Positions 34,513-44,104 of a stretch of 64,000 nucleotides of DNA are shown here, piece after piece. The notes under the pieces are model-generated. The model was not told the DNA's origin. It saw only the letters and a program-made list of their open reading frames with translations, and did no database searches. Source of the DNA: Marinomonas polaris DSM 16579 (GTDB lineage Bacteria > Pseudomonadota > Gammaproteobacteria > Pseudomonadales > Marinomonadaceae); contig NZ_FQVF01000004.1 in NCBI RefSeq assembly GCF_900129155.1, positions 1-64,000 of the forward strand, given 5' to 3'. Positions within the stretch are counted from its first letter, which is position 1. Every line of letters begins with the position of its first letter. A program made the translations under genes and the position numbers.

Positions 34513-37500
34513 ATGATGACATTAGATCGACATCACTTATCCATCTCTCCTTTGGTGTGGCTCTTAGCCTTCGTTGCCTTAATATCATCAATCATCGGCG
34601 CAACGATATTAACCATTACCCTACAAGAACTCACAAAACAAAGATTGGACCTAAGAACACAGCAAACAAAATTATTAAATGCGTCCGCAGAATTGAGAGA
34701 GATAGTCCCAGCCTACCGCAGCCAACTTCGCCAGGCATTGTTTGAAGGCTCAGATCCCACAGCAAATAACAAATATAATATCGATCTTTATTACCAAGCT
34801 ATTGCTACGCTTGAATCAGAATCTAATGACGCACAAACACAAATATTCAGTTCGCAATTAGTCGACCGAGGACAAACAATATTAGACACAACAACGCTAA
34901 TTACTGACTGGTACAACCGCCGATTTCGCCATTATTTAGATGAGGAACAACTCAACTATAAAAACGAAGCCCTAAGTCACTTAAATCAATTAAAAAGTTT
35001 AACTTACGCCATAACAGGTCAAAATCGTTTACAAGAAAACTTTCTAATCTACCAATACAACACCTCTCCTTATGAAAAAAGAGATGAACTTGCGAGAGAG
35101 TATTTAAAGTTACGCTTATCACGTCTTGAGTCCGCCCTAAATACCGCTATGGAAGACATTAGCACGCTTGAAGTTGCGCTCAATGTCATGATTTTCTCCA
35201 ATTCATTGAGCGTCATTACAGACCTCAAAGATAATCAAATCAAGTCTTCCCTAGATCGCCTCGATTACGTTATTGCAGAGTCAGCAAAGATCCATCCAGA
35301 AACGGCCAAAAAATTACAACAAGAAAGAAACGCTTTAGGTAATACACTTTTTGGTGAAGGATACTTTTTTGATAATACGGAACAGGTCATAAAATTGGGG
35401 CAAAGCGGTCTTTTTGAAGAGCGAATAGAACACATTTCTCTTGAGGAAGAAAAAATTGAGCTCATCAACTTATTAGAAATCACATTTTTACCCTTACCAA
35501 GATTAATGGATCAAATTGGCGAGTTCGTTCAGCTTAATTCAAAAAACTTAGAGCAAAAAATCGAAGATCAATTAACGGAAGTTAAAACTCGTATTCTTTG
35601 GATTAGTGGCATATCTATCACCATATTATTGCTATTAGCCTGGGCTATTTCTCGTAAAGTCACTCGACAACTTTCTGGTTTTATAGAGAGTGAAGAACGC
35701 TTTCGTTCGATGTTTGAGGTATCACCAGATCCAGCATGGATTTTAATCGACTTCAAAATGGTGAAGTGCAACGATGCCGCCGTTCTTGCGCTGCAATACC
35801 CTACAAAAGACACATTATTACAAGTCGACCTGTATGATCTTTCTCCTTCCAAACAGGCGGATGGTTCCTCTTCTTTATCTAAAAGTGAAGCACTTTTTGA
35901 ACAAATTGCCTTACAGGGACACACTAGAACAGAATGGGTTTTACAACGGTACGATGGTGAACTCATTTATACCGACATGACTATTATGTCCATTTCTTTT
36001 AACGACAACCCAGCCACCATTGTCACATGGCGCGACATTACTGAAAAACACATGTCTCAACAATCCTTAGGACATTATAAAGTTAAGCTCGAAACCGAAA
36101 TCGCCTTACAAACAGCGGAACTGCAAACAGCAAAAGAAGCTGCAGAAAACGCCAACCAAGCAAAAAGCGAATTCCTTGCCAATATGAGTCATGAAATCCG
36201 CACACCAATGAATTCCATTATTGGTATGTCGTCTTTAGCACTGCAAACACCTTTAAATGATAAACAACGTAGTTATATCGAAAAAGTCAGTCATTCTGCC
36301 GAATCACTTCTCAACATTATTAATGACATTTTAGACTTTTCAAAAATTGAAGCTCGTAAAATGGACATTGAGAACGTGCCTTTCATGCTACCTAGCTTGA
36401 TCCACAAGGTAGCGCACGTACTGGAGCTAAAAATAGAAGAAAAAGGCCTAGAACTCATTATAGATATTGATGCTGAAGTGCCTCAGCAAGTCGTTGGAGA
36501 TCCCACCAGACTACGACAGATTTTGCTTAATCTCGGCAATAATGCGGTTAAGTTCACTCAACAAGGTGAAATCATCATCCGCGCCGCGTATTCAAAAAAC
36601 AATCAGGATGAAAACATTATCCACTTCTCGGTTCAAGACACTGGAATAGGCATCAGTAAAGACAAGCAAAACAATCTCTTCCAATCTTTTTCTCAAGCCG
36701 ATACATCAACCACACGGCGCTTCGGCGGCACAGGTCTTGGGCTTGCCATATCAAAACGACTTATTCAGCTAATGGGTGGGGATATTTGGGTAGAAAGTGA
36801 AGAGAACAAAGGAAGTACCTTTCACTTTACGATAAACCTTCAATCCGCCAAGAATATTCCTTCTCAATACGCCTTAAACAGTCATACAAATTTGAGCCAA
36901 GTCATGGTCGTTGATGACAATGACAGTGCAAGAGAGGTGTTAAAAGCCAGCGTAGAAGCTCTCGGGCTCAGTTGCCATACCTGCAGCAGTGGACACGAAG
37001 CAATTCAATATATTGCTTCATTAAAAGCAAGCTCGCAGCCTTATCCACTGATGCTAATTGATTGGAAAATGCCTGAACTTGATGGCATAGACACATGTAA
37101 AGCCATCCTTGCTGAAACCCGCGACGATACGACTCTAACCATTATCATGGTAACCGCTCATCGACAAGATGACGCTCGAAAAGCCGGATCTGGTTTACCC
37201 ATTTCAGCCTATTTGACCAAGCCCGTCACCACCTCAAGTCTATTCGATCAAATCATACAGTTATGTGGTCCTGAATCAGTTTCTCTAATAGACCATAGGA
37301 ACAATAGCAACGACATTTCATTCTCCTATGAGCTCGCAGGAGCAAAAGTTTTATTGGTTGAAGACAACGAAATCAATCGAGAATTGGCCGAGGAATTACT
37401 ATCGCGCAGTGGCATTCTTTTTACCTCTGCGAAAAATGGTCAAGAGGCAATAGACTTACTAGGATCTGATGACTTTGATTGTATTTTAATGGACTGCCAA

Positions 37501-38370
37501 ATGCCGATAATGGACGGTTATACCGCGACTCAGAAAATACGAGCCATGACGCAATATAAAGACATTCCTATTATCGCCATGACCGCCAATGTCATGCCGG
37601 AAGACATCAAATATGCAAAAGCATCTGGCATGAATGATCACATCGCCAAACCCATTCATTTTGAAACCATGTTTAATACTTTGCGCACTTGGGTCAAAAC
37701 CAGCGCAAACAGCAGCACCGCTTTAACCACTGCCTTGCAAAACAATACAAGCAAGATAGAACTACCAGACAGCATTCATATTGATACTGAATTAGGCTTG
37801 CTGAGAACACTTACAAAACCACTTTACAGCCGATTATTAAAGCGTTTTCTGGAAACACAAACTTCCTTCATCGATGAATGTAACACAGCTATAAAAACAA
37901 ATGATCTCGTATTAGCCACTAGACTGGCACACACACTAAAGGGAACCGCAGCGACACTAGGCATGATTGAACTAGCAGCATCTGCAGCCAAACTGGAAAA
38001 AGCTTTCGAAGAAGAAAATATCAATATAACGCCTATACTGATATCCGTAGAACATGATTTGAATATCATATTTAACGACCTTAGAGCGTGGCATGCGGTC
38101 AATAATGTAAATTCAGAGAAAGAGATCCTAACAACATCGTCTATGGAGCTAAGTGAATTTAGAAATAACATAAAAATATTAGCTACTTATATCGATAAAA
38201 ATGTTGTTGAAGCACTTTTTCTCGCGCAGAAATTGCTTCCAAATATCACCGACAAAAATGCTAATAAAAGTATGGTGAAAGTCATCTCGGCCCTAAAACT
38301 TTATGACTTTGAGCAGGCAGCGAAGCACTTCAAAAGTCTTAGTATTAATCTTGAAAACTTTGAGCAGTAG
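34513..38370 (+). CDS. Hybrid sensor histidine kinase with PAS, two receiver domains and HPt
   Basis: This 1285-residue membrane kinase has a TM segment at about 13-35, a 325-residue helical periplasmic sensor, a second TM at about 362-382, PAS at about 393-510, HisKA (NMSHEIRTPMN, His560), HATPase (LLNLGNNAVKFT, DTGIGISKD, GGTGLGLAISKRL), a first receiver (LIDWKMPELDG, Asp850), a second receiver (LMDCQMPIMDG, Asp994) and a C-terminal HPt (LAHTLKGTAATLG, His1140). The phosphate should pass His560 to Asp994 or Asp850 to His1140 and then to a response regulator, very likely the HD-GYP protein that starts 5 bases downstream. The upstream binding protein probably supplies the signal. An ATG at 34516 is an equal start choice. 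Confidence 0.92.
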   Translation: MMTLDRHHLSISPLVWLLAFVALISSIIGATILTITLQELTKQRLDLRTQQTKLLNASAELREIVPAYRSQLRQALFEGSDPTANNKYNIDLYYQAIATLESESNDAQTQIFSSQLVDRGQTILDTTTLITDWYNRRFRHYLDEEQLNYKNEALSHLNQLKSLTYAITGQNRLQENFLIYQYNTSPYEKRDELAREYLKLRLSRLESALNTAMEDISTLEVALNVMIFSNSLSVITDLKDNQIKSSLDRLDYVIAESAKIHPETAKKLQQERNALGNTLFGEGYFFDNTEQVIKLGQSGLFEERIEHISLEEEKIELINLLEITFLPLPRLMDQIGEFVQLNSKNLEQKIEDQLTEVKTRILWISGISITILLLLAWAISRKVTRQLSGFIESEERFRSMFEVSPDPAWILIDFKMVKCNDAAVLALQYPTKDTLLQVDLYDLSPSKQADGSSSLSKSEALFEQIALQGHTRTEWVLQRYDGELIYTDMTIMSISFNDNPATIVTWRDITEKHMSQQSLGHYKVKLETEIALQTAELQTAKEAAENANQAKSEFLANMSHEIRTPMNSIIGMSSLALQTPLNDKQRSYIEKVSHSAESLLNIINDILDFSKIEARKMDIENVPFMLPSLIHKVAHVLELKIEEKGLELIIDIDAEVPQQVVGDPTRLRQILLNLGNNAVKFTQQGEIIIRAAYSKNNQDENIIHFSVQDTGIGISKDKQNNLFQSFSQADTSTTRRFGGTGLGLAISKRLIQLMGGDIWVESEENKGSTFHFTINLQSAKNIPSQYALNSHTNLSQVMVVDDNDSAREVLKASVEALGLSCHTCSSGHEAIQYIASLKASSQPYPLMLIDWKMPELDGIDTCKAILAETRDDTTLTIIMVTAHRQDDARKAGSGLPISAYLTKPVTTSSLFDQIIQLCGPESVSLIDHRNNSNDISFSYELAGAKVLLVEDNEINRELAEELLSRSGILFTSAKNGQEAIDLLGSDDFDCILMDCQMPIMDGYTATQKIRAMTQYKDIPIIAMTANVMPEDIKYAKASGMNDHIAKPIHFETMFNTLRTWVKTSANSSTALTTALQNNTSKIELPDSIHIDTELGLLRTLTKPLYSRLLKRFLETQTSFIDECNTAIKTNDLVLATRLAHTLKGTAATLGMIELAASAAKLEKAFEEENINITPILISVEHDLNIIFNDLRAWHAVNNVNSEKEILTTSSMELSEFRNNIKILATYIDKNVVEALFLAQKLLPNITDKNANKSMVKVISALKLYDFEQAAKHFKSLSINLENFEQ

Positions 38371-38375
38371 ACACA

Positions 38376-39458
38376 ATGACAGAAACGACGTTTAAACAAT
38401 CGAAAACTGAACAGCCGTTAGACAAATTAACGGTTTTGATCGTTGATGATACGCCAGAAAACATTGACGTATTAGTTGCATCCTTGTCTGATGAATACAC
38501 AATCAAAGTTGCATTAAATGGTATGAAAGCATTGTCTATTGCTTCTTTATCGCCACGCCCAGACCTTATATTGCTAGACGTTATGATGCCTGAAATGGAT
38601 GGATACGATGTCTGTGAGCGATTAAAAAGTAATCCCGTAACGGCCAATATTCCGGTCATTTTCGTAACAGCCAAACACGACATAAAAGATGAAGAGAAAG
38701 GGCTTTCCTTAGGCGCTGTAGACTACATTATCAAACCTATTAGTCCGCCTATTGTGCGAGCAAGAGTCCGTACCCATCTTGCGCTATACGATCAAAACAG
38801 ACAATTACAGAAAAAAGTAGACGAGCGCACCAAAGCACTGCAAGCCAGCCAACTCCGCATCATTCATCATCTTGGTCGTGCCGTAGAGTTCAAAGACAAT
38901 GAAACTGGCGCTCATGTTATTCGCATGAGTCACTATGCTCGTATGATTGCACAAGAATATAGTGGGAATGAAGAGTGGGTTAATCAAATTTTCCAAGCTG
39001 CCCCAATGCACGATGTTGGCAAAATCGGCATATCTGACGCCATTCTTTTAAAACCCGGAAAGCTGACACCAGAAGAATGGGAAAAGATGAAACTTCACAC
39101 AGTCTATGGTGGTGAAATTTTTTCAGAAGATGACGACCCAATGCTACAGATAGCAAAAACCATCGCTCTCACCCATCATGAAAAATGGGATGGTAGTGGT
39201 TATCCTAATGGCTTAAAAGGAGAAGAAATACCATTAGAAGGACGTATTGTTGCTATTGCTGATGTACTAGATGCATTGATGTCAAAACGTCCTTATAAAG
39301 AACCATGGACACTAGACGACTCCCTTACCTACATTGAAGAAAACTCAGGTAGCCATTTTGACCCAAATTTAGTCCCCATTCTTAAAAACCTTCGCTCTCA
39401 AATTGTGTCCATTCGACAACAATATCCCGATAGAGAGAAAGATCTAATCTCTAAATAG
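38376..39458 (+). CDS. Response regulator with HD-GYP cyclic-di-GMP phosphodiesterase domain
   Basis: An N-terminal receiver (VLIVDDTPENIDVL, phospho-acceptor Asp68 in LLDVMMPEMDG, lysine in YIIKP) is followed by a short coiled coil and an HD-GYP domain. The catalytic residues are in APMHDVGKIGI, LTHHEKWDGSGYPNGL and IVAIADVLDALMSKRPYK. All motif residues of active HD-GYP enzymes are present, so phosphorylation should control breakdown of cyclic di-GMP to GMP. The layout matches RpfG-type regulators. It is the last gene of the binding protein-kinase-regulator operon. Confidence 0.92.
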   Translation: MTETTFKQSKTEQPLDKLTVLIVDDTPENIDVLVASLSDEYTIKVALNGMKALSIASLSPRPDLILLDVMMPEMDGYDVCERLKSNPVTANIPVIFVTAKHDIKDEEKGLSLGAVDYIIKPISPPIVRARVRTHLALYDQNRQLQKKVDERTKALQASQLRIIHHLGRAVEFKDNETGAHVIRMSHYARMIAQEYSGNEEWVNQIFQAAPMHDVGKIGISDAILLKPGKLTPEEWEKMKLHTVYGGEIFSEDDDPMLQIAKTIALTHHEKWDGSGYPNGLKGEEIPLEGRIVAIADVLDALMSKRPYKEPWTLDDSLTYIEENSGSHFDPNLVPILKNLRSQIVSIRQQYPDREKDLISK

Positions 39459-39565
39459 TTTTTAACAATTACAACTTTAGTTATTAACAATTTTACCTAT
39501 CAAATCACTTTCCCTAATATGAGTTCTGTTGGTAACGCACTCAAACACACATTAGGAGAAACACA

Positions 39566-40123
39566 ATGATCAACACTCAAATCAAACCATTCAATGCAAC
39601 AGCTTTCAAAAACGGCGAATTCCTAGAGATTTCTGAAAAAGATGTATTAGGCAAATGGGCTGTATTCTTCTTCTACCCAGCTGACTTCACTTTCGTTTGC
39701 CCAACTGAGCTTGGTGATGTTGCTGACAACTATGCTGAACTCCAATCTCGCGGCGTAGAAGTGTTCTCTGTCTCTACAGACACTCACTTCACTCACAAAG
39801 CATGGCACGCAAGCTCTGAAACAATCGGCAAAATCCAGTACTTCATGGTTGGCGATCAAGCAGGCAACATCACTAACAACTTCGGTGTGATGCGTGAAGG
39901 CCAAGGTCTTGCAGACCGCGCGACTTTCTTGATCGACCCACAAGGTACTATCCAAGCGATGGAAATCACTGCAGAAGGTATTGGTCGTGACGCTCAAGAC
40001 CTACTTCGCAAAGTAAAAGCAGCGCAATACGTTGCCGCTCACCCAGGTGAAGTTTGCCCAGCAAAATGGAAAGAAGGCGAAGCAACATTGACACCTTCTC
40101 TAGACCTAGTTGGCAAAATCTAA
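39566..40123 (+). CDS. ahpC: Alkyl hydroperoxide reductase peroxiredoxin subunit
   Basis: This is a typical 2-Cys peroxiredoxin that reduces hydrogen peroxide and organic hydroperoxides in the cytoplasm. The peroxidatic Cys45 is in [11 protein letters not shown] and the resolving Cys164 in [10 protein letters not shown]. The 185 residues match the enteric AhpC closely in length and motif order. A good AGGAG precedes the ATG. It pairs with ahpF 92 bases downstream, across an intercistronic hairpin. Confidence 0.95.
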   Translation: MINTQIKPFNATAFKNGEFLEISEKDVLGKWAVFFFYPADFTFVCPTELGDVADNYAELQSRGVEVFSVSTDTHFTHKAWHASSETIGKIQYFMVGDQAGNITNNFGVMREGQGLADRATFLIDPQGTIQAMEITAEGIGRDAQDLLRKVKAAQYVAAHPGEVCPAKWKEGEATLTPSLDLVGKI

Positions 40124-40143
40124 GCTGACTGAATAAAGAACCC

Positions 40144-40169
40144 AAAAGGGGTCACACCAGACCCCTTTT
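40144..40169 (+). terminator. Hairpin between ahpC and ahpF, attenuating terminator
   Basis: The perfect 10-bp stem AAAAGGGGTC/GACCCCTTTT has a 6-base loop. The T-run is only the four T of the stem itself, so partial termination that yields more AhpC than AhpF is plausible. Confidence 0.7.
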
Positions 40170-40215
40170 ACTCTCAGCACAGTAAATCACTCAATCAAAC
40201 ACAGGTTTCATCATC

Positions 40216-41763
40216 ATGTTAGAAGCAAACTTAAAACAGCAGTTGGGCACATACCTGCAAAATATCGTTAATCCGATTGAAATTTCTGTGTCCACAAACG
40301 GTTCAGCAAAATCAAACGAATTACTTGAATTGGCTCATGAAATCACTGAGCTAAAAAACGACAAAATCACCCTAACGGTTGATACAAACTCACAAGGTCG
40401 CGCACCACAAATGGCCATCGCGCCAAAAGGTGAAGCAGCACGTGTGCGTTTTGCTGGCATTCCTATGGGCCACGAATTTACCTCTCTTGTGCTAGCGCTA
40501 TTACAAGCCGGTGGTCATCCATCCAAAGCAGCACAAGATACGATAGAGCAAATTAAGTCGTTAGACGCTGAATTGAATTTTGAGGTGTACATTTCCCTCT
40601 CATGCCACAACTGTCCAGACGTTGTGCAAGCGGTCAACCTAATGGCCGTGTTAAACCCTAAGATTACAGCTACCATGATCGACGGTGCATTATTCCAAGA
40701 CGAAGTGAATAACCGCAACATCATGGCCGTGCCTTCCGTGTACCTAAATGGCGAATTATTTGGCCAAGGCCGCATGACATTGGCAGAAATAGTAAACAAA
40801 GTGGACACTGGCGCCGCGAAAAAACAAGCTGCTGCCTTAGCCGAAAAAGCACCTTACGACATGCTAGTCGTAGGCGGTGGCCCAGCAGGCGCAGCCGCGG
40901 CTATTTACGCTGCACGTAAAGGCATCCGAACTGGCGTCGTTGCAGAACGCTTTGGTGGGCAGGTCAGTGACACCATGGCAATTGAAAACTTCATTTCTGT
41001 CAAAGCCACAGACGGACCAAAATTGGTCGCAGGCCTTGAACAACATGTCTTAGATTACGATGTTGATCTGATGAAGCTGCAAAAAGCCGTTCGTCTAGAG
41101 AAGAAAGAATTCATCGAAGTAGAATTGGAAAACGGCGCGATACTCAAAAGTAAATCCGTCGTATTAGCCACTGGCGCTCGCTGGAGAGAAATGAACGTAC
41201 CGGGCGAACAAGAATACCGCAACAAAGGCGTAGCTTACTGCCCACATTGTGACGGCCCATTGTTCAAAGGCAAGAAAACCGCTGTGATTGGTGGTGGTAA
41301 CTCAGGTATTGAAGCAGCTATCGACTTGGCGGGTATTACAGAACACGTTACCGTTCTTGAATTTGGCGATACTTTACGTGCCGACGATGTTTTGGTTAAA
41401 AAAGCGCAATCCTTGCCAAATGTCACCATCATCAAAAACGCCATGACAACCGAAGTATTAGGCGATGGACAGCGTGTTGTTGGCCTAAAATATACAGATC
41501 GACTAACTGACGAATCTCACCTTGTAGACGTAGCAGGGATCTTCGTACAAATAGGCTTGGTGCCAAACAGTGAGTTCTTAAAAGACACATTGGAATTGAC
41601 TAATAGAGGCGAAATCGTGATCAACGCTCACGGAGAGACTTCTATTCCTGGCGTCTTTGCTGCCGGTGACGTTACTACAACGCCATACAAACAGATCATC
41701 ATCTCCATGGGATCTGGCGCAACGGCTGCTCTTGGTGCATTTGATTACTTGATTCGTAACTAG
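40216..41763 (+). CDS. ahpF: Alkyl hydroperoxide reductase flavoprotein subunit
   Basis: This is the FAD- and NADH-dependent reductase that regenerates AhpC. The N-terminal double thioredoxin-fold domain has the CHNC pair (Cys130, Cys133). The thioredoxin-reductase-like part has the FAD motif [12 protein letters not shown], the active-site CPHC (Cys342, Cys345), the NADH motif [12 protein letters not shown] and the C-terminal [16 protein letters not shown]. At 515 residues it is the usual length. A strong terminator follows. Confidence 0.95.
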   Translation: MLEANLKQQLGTYLQNIVNPIEISVSTNGSAKSNELLELAHEITELKNDKITLTVDTNSQGRAPQMAIAPKGEAARVRFAGIPMGHEFTSLVLALLQAGGHPSKAAQDTIEQIKSLDAELNFEVYISLSCHNCPDVVQAVNLMAVLNPKITATMIDGALFQDEVNNRNIMAVPSVYLNGELFGQGRMTLAEIVNKVDTGAAKKQAAALAEKAPYDMLVVGGGPAGAAAAIYAARKGIRTGVVAERFGGQVSDTMAIENFISVKATDGPKLVAGLEQHVLDYDVDLMKLQKAVRLEKKEFIEVELENGAILKSKSVVLATGARWREMNVPGEQEYRNKGVAYCPHCDGPLFKGKKTAVIGGGNSGIEAAIDLAGITEHVTVLEFGDTLRADDVLVKKAQSLPNVTIIKNAMTTEVLGDGQRVVGLKYTDRLTDESHLVDVAGIFVQIGLVPNSEFLKDTLELTNRGEIVINAHGETSIPGVFAAGDVTTTPYKQIIISMGSGATAALGAFDYLIRN

Positions 41764-41809
41764 GCAACGGGGATAGCCTGTCTTCAGCAACACCCGAACC
41801 GACCACACA

Positions 41810-41844
41810 AACCGCCATCTGGCTTAGCGAGATGGCGGTTTTTT
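41810..41844 (+). terminator. Rho-independent terminator of ahpF
   Basis: Stem AACCGCCATCT/AGATGGCGGTT (11 bp, perfect), 9-base loop, then a T-run. It lies 47 bases after the stop. Confidence 0.92.
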
Positions 41845-41969
41845 GTTGGTTAGTCAGAAAAAATTTCCCGCCTCGCTCCACGTGCAAGCGCGTAAAACCG
41901 CTCGGCGTGAGTTTGTTTCCATCTTAATTAAATTGCAGTAAAGCATAGAAATGAATAGGCTAAATAAAA

Positions 41970-42004
41970 ACATTAGATAGCGTCAATTTGATGCTATCTA
42001 ATGT
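41970..42004. promoter_or_regulatory. Large palindrome upstream of the KAP NTPase gene
   Basis: Perfect 12-bp arms ACATTAGATAGC (41970-41981) and GCTATCTAATGT (41993-42004) flank an 11-base spacer. It lies 37 bases before the start codon and lacks a T-run, so an operator or recombination-associated site is more likely than a terminator. Confidence 0.55.
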
Positions 42005-42041
42005 AATGTCAACCTATTGATTTATGTAAGGATACTCGTCG

Positions 42042-43706
42042 ATGCCAGAAAAAATCTCTCTCGATTGGTCTAATAAAGATGACATCGAAGGTGTGTCCTT
42101 TCCTAGAGATACATTAAACCGCGCCAAATACGCTACGTTTTTAACACAGTTTCTGGTCGGACAAGGCTTTGATGAGACGAGAGAGAAAGACGATCAAAAG
42201 CGTAATTATGTTCTCAACCTGAACTCTGAATGGGGTTCTGGTAAAACCTACTTTCTTAAACGCTGGTCGCACGATCTAAAAGCGCATTTCCCTGTTGTCT
42301 ATATCGATGCATGGCAACAAGACTACTCTGACGATCCTTTGATGACGGCGATTTCGTCCATTATCAAGCAGCTTAGAGAACAGGCAAAGATGCCTGAAAG
42401 CAGTCCAAAGTTTCAACTTCCAAAAAAAGCATTAGGGCTTCTAAAAGCGGCCGCTCCAGGCTTTGCACGAAGCATGGCAAAACGCTACTTGGATATGGAT
42501 CTCGCAGCATTTTTGCAAGCTGACGATGACTCAGAACTGAAAGACGCTAAGGATAGCGAAGGGAATCCCATCGACCTAAGCGAGTTAGCTTCAACAATGG
42601 TGAAACAGCTAATTGATGAGCATGATGGTAAAAAGAAAGCCATCGATGACTTAAAAGTTCATGTGGCAAATTGGGTTCAAACGGTTACTGAAACACAACA
42701 ACTGACATATCCTGCTTTTATTTTTATTGATGAATTAGATCGTTGCCGTCCTAGTTACGCAGTGGAAATGCTCGAAACCATCAAGCATATCTTTGATATC
42801 AAAGGCATTGTCTTTGTTGTCGCCACGGATACTGAGCAACTTCAACATGCAGTAAAAGCCATTTATGGCGAAGGCTTCGATGCTCGTCTTTACCTTGGTC
42901 GTTTCTTTAACAGCCGCTTTAGCCTTAAAGCGCCAGACCTAAAAAGCTTTCTGGAAGTTCATACCGACATCAGTAAATTATCGGGTGAATACTTAGAAAG
43001 CGCAGGCATTCAAATCCTTCCTCCAAACGAAGATGCAAAGGTCACACTAAGTAACATTTCCGTAATTTTAGATGCGTTTAAAATACCACCTAGAACTGCC
43101 ATTCAGATTGCTGATCGAGTTGTCGCAACCATATCCAATATGCCTAACGGCTCAAAGATTGATATTTTGATACTGACGACGTTGCTGTGCTTTTATGAAG
43201 AAAATCATGAACGGTTTCAAGAAATCATTGCAGGGGATCTAAAATTCCAAAACAAAAGTGGTAATGAAGCTGGGCTGAATGAATACATACTAGACCATTT
43301 TGAGAACTGTGAGTCACTTATTAAAATGCAAATAAATCCAATGGAAATTATATGTACCCTAACGCCCTCAGATTACGGCCCTCGTCTAAACACTTTTGGA
43401 CTAGCGACGTATGTATTTTCACTCAGGCTTTATCTAGTAGAAGTCTTTATAAAGTTTTTCAGCGCACCAAGCTTTATATTCATAAGCTCTATTAACTCAC
43501 AATATGATGAAATAGCTCCTATAAATGATCTATTTAAAGAGCTAATTACAAACTCTAAAAAGGAACCACAAAGAATAGGTTTATTATGGTTCAAGATACT
43601 AAACATCCACTATCAAGTCGATTCCATTAAAGCTTCAGAATATCGAGATTATGTCGAACTTGCTTCTGCGTTAGACCTGATTGAAGAGGACGCAGAACAT
43701 GACTAA
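42042..43706 (+). CDS. KAP-family P-loop NTPase
   Basis: This is a STAND/AAA-like NTPase of the KAP family (named for Kidins220/ARMS and PifA). Walker A is WGSGKTYF near residues 64-71, Walker B FIFIDELDRCRPSYAVEMLE with Asp230 and Glu231, and VFVVATDTEQLQHAV follows as sensor region. The N-terminal block RDTLNRAKYATFLTQFL is typical of prokaryotic members. PifA of plasmid F excludes phage T7, and family members are patchily distributed on islands, so defence is possible but unproven. AAGGA precedes the ATG. It overlaps the next small gene by 8 bases. Confidence 0.88.
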   Translation: MPEKISLDWSNKDDIEGVSFPRDTLNRAKYATFLTQFLVGQGFDETREKDDQKRNYVLNLNSEWGSGKTYFLKRWSHDLKAHFPVVYIDAWQQDYSDDPLMTAISSIIKQLREQAKMPESSPKFQLPKKALGLLKAAAPGFARSMAKRYLDMDLAAFLQADDDSELKDAKDSEGNPIDLSELASTMVKQLIDEHDGKKKAIDDLKVHVANWVQTVTETQQLTYPAFIFIDELDRCRPSYAVEMLETIKHIFDIKGIVFVVATDTEQLQHAVKAIYGEGFDARLYLGRFFNSRFSLKAPDLKSFLEVHTDISKLSGEYLESAGIQILPPNEDAKVTLSNISVILDAFKIPPRTAIQIADRVVATISNMPNGSKIDILILTTLLCFYEENHERFQEIIAGDLKFQNKSGNEAGLNEYILDHFENCESLIKMQINPMEIICTLTPSDYGPRLNTFGLATYVFSLRLYLVEVFIKFFSAPSFIFISSINSQYDEIAPINDLFKELITNSKKEPQRIGLLWFKILNIHYQVDSIKASEYRDYVELASALDLIEEDAEHD

Positions 43707-43899
43707 CAAACACATAGGTTCTTCCTTTGATGATTTCCTTGAAGAGGAAGGCACACAGGCTGAAACCAATGCCATTGCGATAAAGCGCGTGGTTGCATGG
43801 CAAATTCAGCAGAAGAATGTCACTGACTCTTCACAGCCAGTAAGACATGCAAAAAAATCTTTGCGTACGGAAAAATTAAACACTGACGTGCAGGAGTAA
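43699..43899 (+). CDS. Truncated XRE/HigA-type antitoxin-like protein
   Basis: The 66 residues begin MTNKHIGSSFDDFLEEEG and continue to AIAIKRVVAWQIQQ, the well-known N-terminus of HTH antitoxins of about 90-100 residues. In those proteins a helix-turn-helix follows (usually KTEMAxRMxTSRAxLDRLLD). Here the tail instead reads KNVTDSSQPVRHAKKSLRTEKLN and has no such motif in any frame, so the DNA-binding half is gone. It overlaps the KAP gene stop by 8 bases, which suggests coupled expression. It may be a degenerate remnant or a small accessory of the NTPase. Confidence 0.6.
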   Translation: MTNKHIGSSFDDFLEEEGTQAETNAIAIKRVVAWQIQQKNVTDSSQPVRHAKKSLRTEKLNTDVQE

Positions 43900-43902
43900 G
43901 AT

Positions 43903-44099
43903 ATGGATACGCTAAGTTACTCAGCTTTTAGAGCCAAGCCAATATTGCTAGCACCTTTGATAAGGTAAATAACGATCATAAGCCTGTGCTCATTACTCGT
44001 CAGGGAGGCAAATCAGCCGTATTGATTAGCTTAGAAGACTTTCAAGCGTATGAGAAAACGCCCTATCGATCAAAAGGGGCGTTTTTTGTTTCGCCTTAA
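43903..44099 (+). pseudogene. YefM/Phd-type antitoxin, frameshifted, no toxin gene
   Basis: GGAG lies 8 bases before an ATG at 43903. The first frame starts MDTLSYSAFRAK and then hits a stop at 43966-43968. From about 43940 the neighbouring frame gives IASTFDKVNNDHKPVLITRQ followed by GGKSAVLISLEDFQAYEKT, the body of a YefM/Phd antitoxin. A one-base gain or two-base loss near 43938-43941 explains this. The normal C-terminus is lost: the frame runs through a terminator and ends at 44099. No RelE/YoeB/Doc toxin gene follows, as the next gene is on the other strand. Confidence 0.78.
44055..44087 (+). terminator. Rho-independent terminator closing the KAP/antitoxin patch
   Basis: Stem AAAACGCCC/GGGCGTTTT with a 13-base loop and T-run. 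It lies inside the 3' end of the frameshifted antitoxin reading frame. Confidence 0.8.
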
Positions 44100-44104
44100 C
44101 TAAA

